Source: Enoplolaimus lenunculus
Lineage: Eukaryota; Nematoda; Enoplea; Enoplida; Thoracostomopsidae
Direction of reading: 5' to 3'
Assembly (NCBI GenBank): GCA_030248215.1
Contig: JASANG010002057.1
Span: forward strand, 62,001-126,000
DNA: 64,000 nucleotides
Part shown: piece by piece, positions 10,636 through 22,000 of the stretch
Numbering within the stretch: the first letter of the stretch is position 1
Layout: each line of letters begins with the position of its first letter
Notes under the pieces: model-generated
Database searches by the model: none
Told to the model about the DNA's origin: nothing
Seen by the model: only the letters and a program-made list of their open reading frames with translations
Position numbers and translations under genes: made by a program

Positions 10636-10965
10636 CCGGAGCCGGACTTGCTGGGGCCGGAACCGGAGCCGGACATGAGACGAAATTAGGTAGTAACGAT
10701 GATGGTTAACTAGTTGTTAATTTTTTTGGTTTTACACTAATTTTGTGCGAATTTTCGGAAATTCTTTCCTGAAAATTGTGACAAAAGTAAAACGAAACGC
10801 GCTCAAACAGATAAATTTTGCAAATATGTGCAAAATTTCACTACCGAAATTGCCGGAGCCTCCGGCAAAATGTTGCCGGAACCGGGGCCGGAGCCGGAGC
10901 CGGAGGCCGATTTTCTGCCGGAGCCGGAGCCGGAGACAGACCTCCGGTTGTACCCTGACAAACAG
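10636..10965. repeat. Dispersed repeat with GGAGCC/CCGGAG hexamer array
   Basis: Runs of GCCGGAGCCGGAGCCGG at about 10636-10672 and 10850-10945, ending in GGTTGTACCCTG. The same end (GGNTGYACCCTG) with CCGGAG units appears at 14935-14975, 16338-16420, 31905-31985, 34500-34575 and more weakly at 52690-52780. A CAGGGTG-type terminus resembles hAT elements. Both strands stay open here only because the unit is a hexamer. Confidence 0.6.
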
Positions 10966-11132
10966 GGTTAAAGACAGTGAAATATTGTAATTTTTTGGCA
11001 AAATATATAACGTATTTGATTGAAAGGCAAGTGTACTGCAGGTAGAACTCCACTGGAGAATGCGCATTCATAGAAGCCTTCGATCATATGTCTTAAGTAA
11101 GTCTGTCTGCTTTTGCGAGGAGTCGAATATAT

Positions 11133-11185
11133 AGCTCAGTTTGTGTAGCCAAAAAGCCTATTTCGGAGAGAGTCAATTTGACTCG
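11133..11185. repeat. GACTC-type palindromic repeat fragment (copy c)
   Basis: TCAGTTTGTGTAGCC, AGCCTATTTCGGAGAGAGTC and AATTTGACTC blocks match the larger copies at 32279-32460 and 37466-37590. Confidence 0.5.
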
Positions 11186-11189
11186 CCAT

Positions 11190-12380
11190 TTTTTTACCGT
11201 GTAGGAAAAAGATATAGTACACAATACAATTCTAAAAGGATTATAATTTTAGGTGGAAACCATTTGAACGGAACAAGATGCGGCCCCCGAAATCAAGATT
11301 TCTTTATCCGCCACATGGTGAGACTGTGTGGTTTAGTAAGTAACCCAGCGTTTCTATGTGGTGCAGTGGTTTGGCCAGAAACTTCTCGTGTGCCGTTTAT
11401 AACAAAATGAACCACAAAATGAAACATCTATGTTGCAATCAAGTTCCAAACGCAGCAACAGGTTTAGTATGTAACGAGAATAAATCACACAATATACTCT
11501 AGTACGTGTGATACTTTATTTATATCAATGGCCTACTGTTCGGCATTGATTCGATTATTACACTCAACTGAACAGCTCCAAAACCACAGATAGCGTAAGT
11601 TTAATATAAAATTAGTAGTTTTAAAACTTATGTTTGTAGCTAGAACCTTCGCGTTCGATTTTGGGTTTTACTTTTCAGTATATCAGCAAGAAATTCGCTA
11701 GCGAAAGCCATGCTTTCTCAATTTAGATACGTAGCTAGTGCCTTAAAGTGTAACCGGATTATTAATTATTGGTTGGTAGTAAGCGTATGTAGTTGTGCAT
11801 ATTCGCAGTTACAAATTGGTTGCTTTTGTTTTATTAGTTGTTGCGTTACTTAGTTGCGATATAGTTGCAGCTAGTTGAATTCATACGTTTCGAAGTTAGG
11901 GGTTTTCTGTTCTTTTGCGGTGGTTTGCTTTGAAGGACGTAATTGGGGTAATTTAGGGGAAATTTATGAAGTAATCGGGGAATCAGGGGTGATTTGAGAG
12001 TTTCCTGGGGATTGGTAGAAGTCAGGTAGCTTCTAACGGGATCACGATTTACAATTCTTTGCCGGAGTTTTTTTGGGTATTTAACGGAGCATTTGGGAAT
12101 TTGCGAGCTGGTGGCTGGTTGTAACAGAACCAAGTTAAACGCTATCGGAAGCCAGGTGTGGGGCGTTCCAGCTTTATAATATATAGAATTCCTCGCTCTG
12201 CCAAAAATTATTGATGGCTCTGAAACACACTTAGTGTTCAGAAAAGTGACCGTACGTATATTTGGCGTAGTTATCATCTTTTGCCTCATAAGTAATGAAC
12301 CAGTTCGTAGCAGTATGTACGTGGTTCTGTTTGACGAATCTGATGTATGCATCCTGTACCATGCATGTGTTCTAGGAACT
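11190..12380. other. Upstream region of TMEM186; no confident gene
   Basis: No exon could be supported. Open frames exist on both strands (plus 11141-11410; minus 11846-12628) but neither has a recognisable domain, and the minus one runs antisense through TMEM186 exon 1. A TMEM186 promoter or untranslated exon may lie here. Confidence 0.4.
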
Positions 12381-14110
12381 ATGATTAGTTTAATATCGTG
12401 CCCTTGCAGGTGTAGCAGTGCAAGGCTTGTGTCGTCTGTGTGGACTAAGAGGTTTTTGTCATCGTTAAGCTTTAATGCTAAAAAATCCAATCTTGTTGCG
12501 GAATCGCAGTGCGAATCAGAGCAATCATGGAGCGTGGCGTATAGATTCAAGGGTATCAAAGCAGTGTCGTTGCTCAATAGATTTAAAGTGAGATTATAGA
12601 TTTTGTATAGCAGCTTTGTTTTTAGCAACTATTGGCCTGGCAGTGTAAGTGTCATAGGTGGGGTAGACTAGGTACGACGGTTTTTAGTTATTAGTTCTTG
12701 CAGCGGGAAATGAGGGCCGTTCTTACGAGGTTTCAATCCCATGAGCTATGACCGACAGCTTCTCAGTCCAGCGCGCTACCGCTGAACCGCGCAGCCTCAC
12801 ACTCAGCTGCTGAGTTTTTAGGTTTTTATGCCTTATAAGTTATAAGAACCTTAACATTACACTCATTCTTGTGCCCAATGCATCAGTATTTTAACAGACG
12901 TATATACAGCATCGGTATGAATTTTATTTTTCCTAAATACATCCGTATGTCACAGTAAGTATGTGGGGTATGCATGTCCTTGTCCATATGCAACAAATAA
13001 AATGCACATTGTGTTGTACGCAAGCCGGCAGCATACGTGTCGACAAATATAGTCACTATAACTATAGTTGAAGAGGCGGGTTACGGGACGCAGTGGCAGA
13101 GTATTCACTTAAGGATCCGCATGCTTAAAATCGATAACCCTTATGTATGCCACACGTTGTATGCATGCGAAACATGCCTGTTCATGTACTGGTGCTGTAT
13201 GATTCATTGTAATTTATGTATGCTCGCCGACAGCGTAGTTTTAACTGCCGACATATAGTCGACGATATAAGTAGTTGGACCGTAGTAGTATGCGGTGTAG
13301 TGGCTGATCGTTCTCTGAAGGATCTGTATGCTTGATTTAAGAGTTCAACAATTTTGTCGGTTAAAGTTAGTTACGGACCGGAGGACAGTGGTTAAAGTTT
13401 CCCCATTTCGTCGGGACCCGGCGACTGTCCAGTATAGTATGGTTTGGCTCTTTCTACTGTGAATTCAGTTTTATTTGTATTGAACCAAAATAACGTCATA
13501 CCCTTTGAAATACTTATCTTGGAATTCAAGTAGTTAATTTTAAACCGGTAGACTATGCTTCGACGCGGTGGCAATAAGATAGTATTTCGAGCTCGAGCCT
13601 AGATTAATTATGCCTTTTTGATATTTTTTTCAGTTGTGTCAAACGATAGTTACAATCAACTTAGTGCCTACAATAGTGTACGCTTCAGCTGAAAATATGA
13701 TTTCTTATTCCATTCTGATCAGTGCATCATCAATAGCGATCTTCTCATTGGTCGTTTTGTTTCTCATGACGAATTTTACACGAAGACTTATTGGTGTAGT
13801 TAGCGTTCCTCAATCTGATTCAACAAAAGTTCGGATAGGATATTTGACGTTTTGGGGTCGGCGCCGTAATAAATTTGTGGACATTGCTTCAATCGAACCA
13901 ATTTCCGATTCAGTGGCCCATCCTACAAGTGACTTATACGCCGTAATAAGATTTGCTGATGATCCAAAAGGTTTTTTATACTTACCTCTCAGCTATGCTG
14001 ATATTCCAGATACAAATCTATTTGAAGATATATTTGGAGAATGCCCTGAGCTTCTTGATAAATTGCAGTACAGCAGGACATCGACTACTAAACATAGATA
14101 TGGCAGTTAA
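12381..14110 (+). CDS. TMEM186: TMEM186, mitochondrial complex I assembly factor (227 aa)
   Basis: In other animals TMEM186 is a mitochondrial inner-membrane protein of the MCIA complex that helps build the membrane arm of respiratory complex I. Two coding exons: 12381-12587 and 13634-14110, joined in phase 0 through GTGAGA and TTTTTTCAG. The join gives YRFKGIKAVSLLNRFKLCQT, matching the family's conserved lead-in to membrane helix 1. Residues 1-40 are Ser/Arg-rich without acids and suit a mitochondrial presequence. Helices lie at about 72-87 and 92-116. The family signature IGYLTFWGRRR is at 138-148, then a soluble domain ending EDIFGE. I chose the ATG at 12381 because it gives the presequence; the ATG at 12315 is in frame and possible. 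The length is close to vertebrate forms (about 213 aa). The intron holds tRNA-like repeat debris. Confidence 0.88.
12727..12794 (-). tRNA. tRNA-like sequence (probable pseudogene or SINE head)
   Basis: The minus strand reads GCGCGGTTCAGCGGTAGCGC followed by GCTGGACTGAGAAGC and GGGATTGAAACC, resembling D-arm, anticodon arm (loop ACTGAGAA) and T-arm. The acceptor stem does not close convincingly and the T-loop is altered, so a functional tRNA is unlikely. It lies in the TMEM186 intron. Further tRNA-like patches with GTGGCAGAGT and ACTTAAGGATC occur at about 13085-13140. Confidence 0.3.
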
Positions 14111-14506
14111 GCAAATTCAAAAAGTGCAACTTCACATATTGCTAGTTCCTTTCTGAAAGAGTTTTGGGTACAGTGGTAACGTTACGGTTTGAGCGGGCCA
14201 CTTTCTTTTTTAGTTTCGTTTAGTTGCAAAACAAAAAATAAGGAAAATATTGTTACCCTTTTTGAAAATAATTTTTGACCGCTTTTCACTTATCACCGGT
14301 TTAGCTGATATTTTCAGCTGAAACCGCGAACTTGTTTACTTTTACCATAATCTTCCAATGAGGCCAAAATGTGCGTTTCAATTTTCTTTTTTGAAAAAGC
14401 TCGTCAGTTAAAGCTTCCACACCTGCTCCAAAGTTACAATTTTGAGCAAAACAATGCAAAGTGTCGTTTGTTTGGTAAAAGAAAATTTATATAATTATAA
14501 ACTAAC
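14111..14506. other. TMEM186 3' flank; nothing recognised
   Basis: AT-rich sequence after the TMEM186 stop. No canonical AATAAA was seen; an AATAAG occurs near 14230. No repeat family was assigned. Confidence 0.4.
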
Positions 14507-14649
14507 TTAGTGAAAACACCTGAAGGACCGGTATCTAAATCCACTTCCACGACATCATTTGAAGATCGTATAGCCTTGTGAAGTTGTTTTTGTTGCTCCA
14601 AATTCTTAATATTGGGCTCAAGAAGTTCGTTGTCGTCTATATTCTTCAT
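14507..14649 (-). CDS. Candidate first exon of an unidentified minus-strand gene
   Basis: The frame from the ATG at 14649 encodes MKNIDDNELLEPNIKNLEQQ, then a polar stretch and VVEVDLDTGPSGVFT, ending at a GTTAGT donor in phase 2. The composition is acidic and helical and looks coding, but I do not recognise it. The frame stays open upstream of the ATG for about 12 codons, so the start is uncertain. It lies divergent to TOP3B. Together with 9787-10011 it could form a gene whose introns contain TMEM186 on the other strand. Confidence 0.35.
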
Positions 14650-16064
14650 CACGATTGCGAAGTTCGCGTTCTCGCGAACCAAAGTTAGATCTTTGTGGTT
14701 AATGTATAGAATTCATCGTAGAATCTATTAATAATACTTTAAGATCCGAAAATATTTTAATTACATCATTATTTTTATGATAAAGTTAACATAAGTTAAT
14801 TCCTGGAGAAGCCCTTTGGCCGCCAGCCGGGGGACACGCACTGGTTTTGTATGGCGTATCCCGCGATTAATTTAAAGAAAGTTCATGAATAGGGCAGATT
14901 TCGTATAAAAATACAAAAATTTTCACTTTAGTGGATTTTCTGCCGAAGCCGGAGCCAGTCCTCTGGATGTACCCTGATAATGCAGGTATATATCACATTA
15001 ATTTGTGATCCAACCCATTAGCTATTTTGGCTCGTATTGTAAGTCATGCTTGCGAACAATTTTCTGTTTTGGATATTATTTCCGATTGGAAAATCTACGG
15101 ACTCTTCTTTTTACTTCGAATAAAAATTCATATCCTGCACTGAACTCTTGTTTCCTGCTATTTTTATCGAAAAACGTTGCATGTTAAAATGGTTTATTTC
15201 AGCCTGCTGAAATTGGGAATACGGTGCTTTTTATAAGTTTGTATTGTATTTATGTATATTTTTAATATACTGTAGGTAATTTAATACAGTAAATTTGTAT
15301 TTTCGTGTGTTTTATATACACAGCGTGCGAATATAATCGCTGCTTCAGTTCAGAGGGTATGATGGGTCCGTTTGAAATACGCTGGCCTTTTTTATGCAAG
15401 CGTACAGTGCCGACAGGCAGTTGGACAATAATTGTTTTTCGCGTAGCTTGTATAACTGTTGTGATTTGCGTGTCGTTACGTGGTTATTAGTTAAGAGCAT
15501 TTAGTTTTGCAGCTGTCATTTTCTGCGGCGACTTGTTTTGCAAGTCTTCGAAACATATATTTTCATAGACATTTATAGAGATTTGGCGGTAATAAAAAGA
15601 TGTGTAGCGTTAGTTTCGTAAGACAATGTGGTTTTGTTGAGGCAAACAGTTGGTCAAGGCCATTTTAAGCGTATTTTGAATGGTGTGCTCCGTTATTTCG
15701 TTGTGTTTACCTGAAATTGATTTCGACTTTTCTCGAACCCCGGATTATTTTGCGCTAAAGTTTTTATACCATACTTCCCGGAGCTAAATTTACTTTAGCT
15801 TCAAATTTGCTCGAACAGTATCGTTACAAGTCTGGTTTCATCACTTATATTTATAACCGTGCGAGAACATTTTTGTTTCGAACCCAATTTTTAGGTGTTA
15901 TCGTCAAACTACAGAACTAATGGAAAAAATTTAATGTCAGATTTTTTATTCAATGAAACTCGAAACATGTCGCCAACTAAGCAGCCAATGTACTACTGTT
16001 AAAATAATCATGTCAACTGAAAGTTTGAGTTCAACAAAGTGATCAGTTATAATAAGTACCTACA
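14650..16064. other. Intergenic region upstream of TOP3B
   Basis: No exon recognised. A diverged GGAGCC-family fragment lies at 14935-14975 (GCCGAAGCCGGAGCC, then GATGTACCCTG). Possible divergent promoter region between TOP3B (plus) and the candidate exon at 14507-14649 (minus). Confidence 0.4.
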
Positions 16065-19000
16065 ATGGTAGCCACACTGTTCATGGTTGCTGAAAAGCCG
16101 ATGTTGGCTCAATCGATATCGAAGATTTTGTCAAACGGCAATATGTCGACGCGCAAAGGATTTAATGGCGCTTGTTCAATTCACGAGTGGAATGGTATGT
16201 ATTACAGTGTGTCAGCTAGAACTGGTTGAGTTTAACTTTATATCTAGGTGATTTAAATTTCGATAGCATGCAATGCTATTAATTATTCTGCATCTTCAAG
16301 AGTACACAAGTTTGAATATATATACATATTGTATATATCAGGGTGCGACCATATATCCGGCTCTGGCAAAAAATCGGCATCCGGCTCCGTCAAAAAATCG
16401 GCATCCGGCTCCGGTATTTTTTCTTGCCATATATTTGTTTAATAATTTGAAAAAATGAAACTAATTGACTTAGATTGATTTACTTTTATATGTGTATTGT
16501 GTCATAATTATTGTGTTATGTAAACCATTTTAAAGTTTTGAATAAGGTACGTATATTGAATAGCAGGGGGGTAACGACAAGAATGGGAGGTCTAAAAGGT
16601 ATATGCCGTAATAAGTGAGCTGCCAAGTTATCAGTTTTATTGATTATCTGCATGCATATCTATTAGTTAGAACTCAAGTAACTGAAACTACATTCAATGT
16701 GGAAACCAGTTTTATATTTGCTTCAATCTTAAGGCGATTAATTCAGTTGAGAACAAGTGTAAGTTCTCATTCGAATTTTTTTCTCAGAACGTAGCTCCCA
16801 CTCCAATATTCTGGCTAGGCCTCTGGTTGCATGCCGGCCACTTCGTACTTTACGTTGCAGTTAACGTGAAGATAAGTCAAAACTAAGCTTAAGCGAAACA
16901 ATAGCCTTAAATCATAAGCTACATACACCTCTATTTTATAGTATCTTACAAAAACTGGATGCCCAACCGTAAAAGTAAGACGGGCCAAACAAATATTGCA
17001 ACTGAACGCAACGTTACATAAACAGAATAATGGAATAGGTTCACTGTTAAAGTGTTAAGCTTTGTCTCTATATAATATATAATACTATTTAACAACTTTT
17101 TAGATCGTTTTCTTGGAAAGCCCGTGCGAATTAAAATGACCTCAACCTGCGGGCATGTTTTTTCCTTAGATTTCAACTCACGATTCAATAATTGGGAGCG
17201 GACTGAACCGGTATGTGGGTTTCTTCATATCTAATGATTAGAATAGCTGTTTATTATATTCGTTTCCAATGGCGCTTCACAATTATCATAGGCAAAGATT
17301 ACTCTACATTTTAGTAGTCCATCAAAGTTAACTCAGCTGGAATTTTTATTGTCAAAACCCAGATGCAACTAAAGTTCGCTGGAGAATTTGAAGCACTACT
17401 TTCGCTGTATGGTGTGGTGCTCTATTTGATACCTTGCGGATGTGAACCAGGAAATAAAACACGAGTTACAAAGAAGGCTGCTATTTGTTCACTTTATAAT
17501 AAACTCTGCCCGTAGCTCGGAAGCCGTGCGACAATTGCTTAGTAGAGGAGTTTGTGGCAAATCTTTCACTGATGGAATACTATGTAATTTTGTATTATCA
17601 AAGTAATCTTTGTTGCTTACGTTTATTCTGTTATTTCTTAGATTGAACTATTCGCAGCTCAGACTGAGAAAAAGGAAGCGAATGTTAAACTGAAGATGCC
17701 CGCTTTCCTAGCTCAGGAAGTATGAATTTTGCGTAATGTTATAAAAATATTGCTTTTATGAGCGTAAGCGGAAAGTTCTATTGCGGCTCTGCGATTAGTT
17801 CAAAGGAAGTTTAGAACAAACACACTAACACAGTACTGTCAGGGTGCAAAACAGGAATTAAATGTACTGGAATCAGAGCAGAAAATTTGTAAAAGAATCC
17901 CAGCTGGAGACGGAATTAGAAATTGTTCGACCACATACCTTTTACATATAGAGTCAGTTTTATGTAATAACTATGTTCCAGCCAGATAAATATGTAGGTT
18001 ACAACATGTTCTGTGACTTCTCACGTGCATGTTAGTCGTGTTTGTATGATAATTTCCATTCTATATTATAAGAAAAGTACCAGCTTATTATGAAAATTAC
18101 CTGAACTACAAGCGATTTTTTGCTCAAAATTGCAAATAATACAGGTTACAAACGTTGAAAAATTATGATTCTGATTTTGAATATACCTGCAATCAGAATC
18201 GGAACGGAAACTAGATATGGATCGGACTTCTTCCAATAGGAAAAGGAAGTTAGTTTATGCCCCGAGTACTTTGTATTGCTTTCTCGTTACAAATACTTGT
18301 TACGTCAAGCATTCTTATTATTTTTACCAAAATCAAGTTTGCATCGTTTTAGTACCTTTTATGTATTATGATGTACATAATACTACAGAAAAGTTTTTTG
18401 TAGGCGAAGAATGCTGATTTATTGATGCTGTGGTTAGATTGCGACAAAGAAGGCGAAAACATTTGTTATGAAGTAATCGACTGTGTATATCAATCAATGG
18501 CAATGCCGCATCAATACAGTGAGCAGGTACGAAAACTGCAAAAAATTGTTTCAAGAGTTTTTTATGTTTGAGCAGCAAAATGAAAAACTTAGCAGTCAAA
18601 TGTGTACACTTGGTGCCAAGTAGAAATGGCCGGGGCCAGTACGTTATTGCTGTGGACTAATCGGGGCCAGTTTTTATATACGATTCTTAAATAACTCGTA
18701 TGAAAACTATATATCACGCTCGGTTCTCGTTTTAGAAATAGGAAAATCACAAGAAATTGCTGTACACGGTATTTTTGTTTTCCCACGGTTTGTTGTACAC
18801 ACTACGCAACATATAAAATGCTTATTTTCTCACTTTTAGCCAACATATACACAATACGTATATTGTAGCTCATGTTATCTTTGCGTGTTCTAAGTTGGCC
18901 CGGGTAGTACTGGCCCCAACTCCAGCGCTGGTGCTTTGGGCCGGTGAAAATCCTGGACCCGGGGCAACTCTAGCGCCAAGAATTAACTTTAAAGTTGAAG

Positions 19001-22000
19001 TGGTTTAACCCTTTGGAAGTCAAATGTGCGCAGAATTAAGTATCGTTTATGTCAGATTTTATTAGGAACGAAATTGCAACTCTGTCATAAAACAATTCCT
19101 TTGAACATTTTGGTGTTGTATTATATGCAAAAACACTTCAATTGCTGGTTTTGTACTTCACACTGCTTTCGTTGTTTTAATGATATTGTAGGTAAGAAAG
19201 AAACAATGAAAGCTTGTTAATCTTATTGCTAAATATGTACTACAGGCAATTTATCGTGCTCACTTTTCTGCAATAACTGACAGAGACATCAAAGAAGCGT
19301 TTCATAATCCAGTGCGCCCAAACCAACTTGAAGCGCTGTCCGTAGACGCTCGTCAAGAACTTGATCTCAGGGTTGGCTGTGCTTTCACGCGATATCAGAC
19401 CAAATTTTTTCTGGTAAATAATAGTACTTTTGTTCCGTTTTCATATCCGATAGTTTTCGTATATTTTATAATACATCTCCTATATTGTTTGTATTAATTT
19501 GCAAGCTTTGATTTAATATGACCTTCGAAAAGGCTTTTACGCACATGCTTTAAAGTATCGTCAATAATGCGATGTCAGATTTATTATATTTGAAGCCTTG
19601 TTACGTTCGAACCAAATTGATTTAAGGCGCTGGACTTTTGAATACGTTTGTAATGATTTTTTCATTTTCAGGATAAATATGGCAATCTTGGAAGTTCCCT
19701 GATTTCATTTGGGCCGTGCCAAACCCCAACACTGGGCTTTTGTGTGGAACGTCGTGATGCAATTGTTACGTTTAAGCCTGAACCCTATTGGTTGCTTTCT
19801 GTTACGGTTAATAATTTGCAGAATACTATGATTTTTGTTAGAAATTACCGTTTGTTTATCGAAGCTGTGTACCTTTTCACAAGGCTCGGCTAAGCTGTGG
19901 CGTTTATTTTGGATTTGGTGTTTTGGATACGTGTAATAAAACAGTACATTAACCTCTTGCGAAAGACTGATCATTGGTAGAAATTACATATGTTTCGTTT
20001 AGATAATGTACATTTCACAAGGCTTCTGTTATGCAGGGTTCACATTAATACATTTTATGAGGACACCGGGAACGACATATCCTGGGGTTAACGAGTGGCA
20101 ATAACCTAACAAACCCTCCCAACTCTGTCTTAAATTGCTGTACCGAAAAACGCTGACAAAGCAATAAAACACTAGCTAACTAATTACCAAAACCACTAAA
20201 AAGAAACCAAAGTCCAAATATAATTTCAGCATATATGATCAATTTTACAATGAGGAGTTGGTGAACTGTACATGCATTGAATCGGTGATCTTCAAAACTA
20301 GATTTAAATGTACTGCTAAAATCAGTGAAGGTTTATCCAAGAAAAATTTTAGATTTAAGTGACTAAAAACTTTTTATTTAAACGCGGCTGGCTGTAAGTG
20401 CGATGTCCAGAACACGGGGCAGGCAGGCGTGGCATCTTAATTCGAGGAGCCAGGTGATTCTGGGTGCAGCGGGACATCAGGAATTTCTCGTCTCAGACCC
20501 CTTTCGCGCGAGGTGTGCGTGTACTGAAAAAACAATTCAGAATTCTGACCTACCTTCCAGCCTCCACCGCTGTCTTTAGTGACACAAAATGCGTTATGGT
20601 GGGGTTAACGCGATCACATTTTACAAATAATTTAATCCCATTAATTAAAAGGGATTAAAATTCTAAATTAATAACACACATATAAATTTTATGTGTATTA
20701 AATATAAATATATATAGAGGTCAAAACAGTTGTAACCCCGGGTTAACGCTTGTCACAAAAATTGTAGTGACAACGACTAGGGTGGGGTTATAACAATATT
20801 TTGTCATAAGGTAGGGTTAACGAGTGGCCGGTGTCCTCATAAAATGTATTAATGTGAACCCTGCATTAGTTGCAGATAGTTTCTATAATATGTACATGCT
20901 CCTACACAAAATATTTGATGTAAACAAACATAATTAATGTATTGTATTTATTTTGATATGGAAATGTTCTATATTTTAGCTTACAGAAACTTCTAAGTCA
21001 GACTCTGGCGTAGGCGGGCAATCAGTCATGCCAGATTGTCAGCGTGGTCGGATATTCGAGAAGGAAGTTGCCCAAAACTTATTGGATCGAATATCGAAAC
21101 ATAAACAGGCGAAGTAAGCTTACCCAAGACTGACTATTCATTACAAAGATGTGTACAAGTAATTGGCGGTAGTTTACTTTTTTAATGTTACTACTAACGT
21201 ATTGAAGAAATGAATGTATTTAATATATACGTGGTCTGGAATGGAAATTTAGTTAATTTTACCGTAGTCAGGAATGTATTTTAATAAATACATGCGTCGT
21301 TTGGAGTGAAATCAAACAAGTTTTAACGTAGTCAGAAATGCGCTCTGCATTAATTACAAATTAAGAAAATTTTTGAACGAAAATCAAAAGTATTTTGGTT
21401 GCTTCCATAGGTTGCTGGGGACGGGCGCCAAGCCTCACACTGCTTGGGGAAAACGAAATGTGGCGGGAGAGGTGTGAGGAAAGTAAATTTTTGTACCTTA
21501 AAATTTGTGTTTTACGCCCATATAATCAAAAATTTGTGGTTTAAATAGCGCCATGTTAAAACTGGCGTAAATTGTGTTTAAAATTCTGGAAATTGTAGAT
21601 AATTGTTGTGTTCACAGGGGGTTGGAAAAATGTGGACAGATTAAGTGCGAGAAGGGGTTGAAGTGGAGTGAGCTCGAATTGGGTAAGGTCTTTTCCCCAC
21701 TAGGGAAATTCCAGCCAGCTGCTATTGAAAACAAATTGAGCGATTATATTTTGAATTTAAAGTAGGAAAGAGCAAAGTTACTGTTAATTAAAGCTTACTG
21801 TAGATTTTTGGTTAACATATAGATTCCTGGTTATAATTTTTGTTTATTTAGAGTTGTTGATGTAACAACTAAGGAAGGTTTCAAAGCGAGGCCTATAGCG
21901 TTGAATACAGTCGAGCTTATGCGAGTGGCAAGTGCAAAACTAGGAATTGGACCACACGACGCAATGAATATCGCCGAACGTTTATACACTCAAGGATATG

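Noticed and set aside
11846-12628. 260-codon minus-strand open frame
   Set aside because: It runs antisense through TMEM186 exon 1, which is supported by family motifs and correct splicing. The predicted protein has no recognisable domain. It is kept as a possible but unsupported exon.
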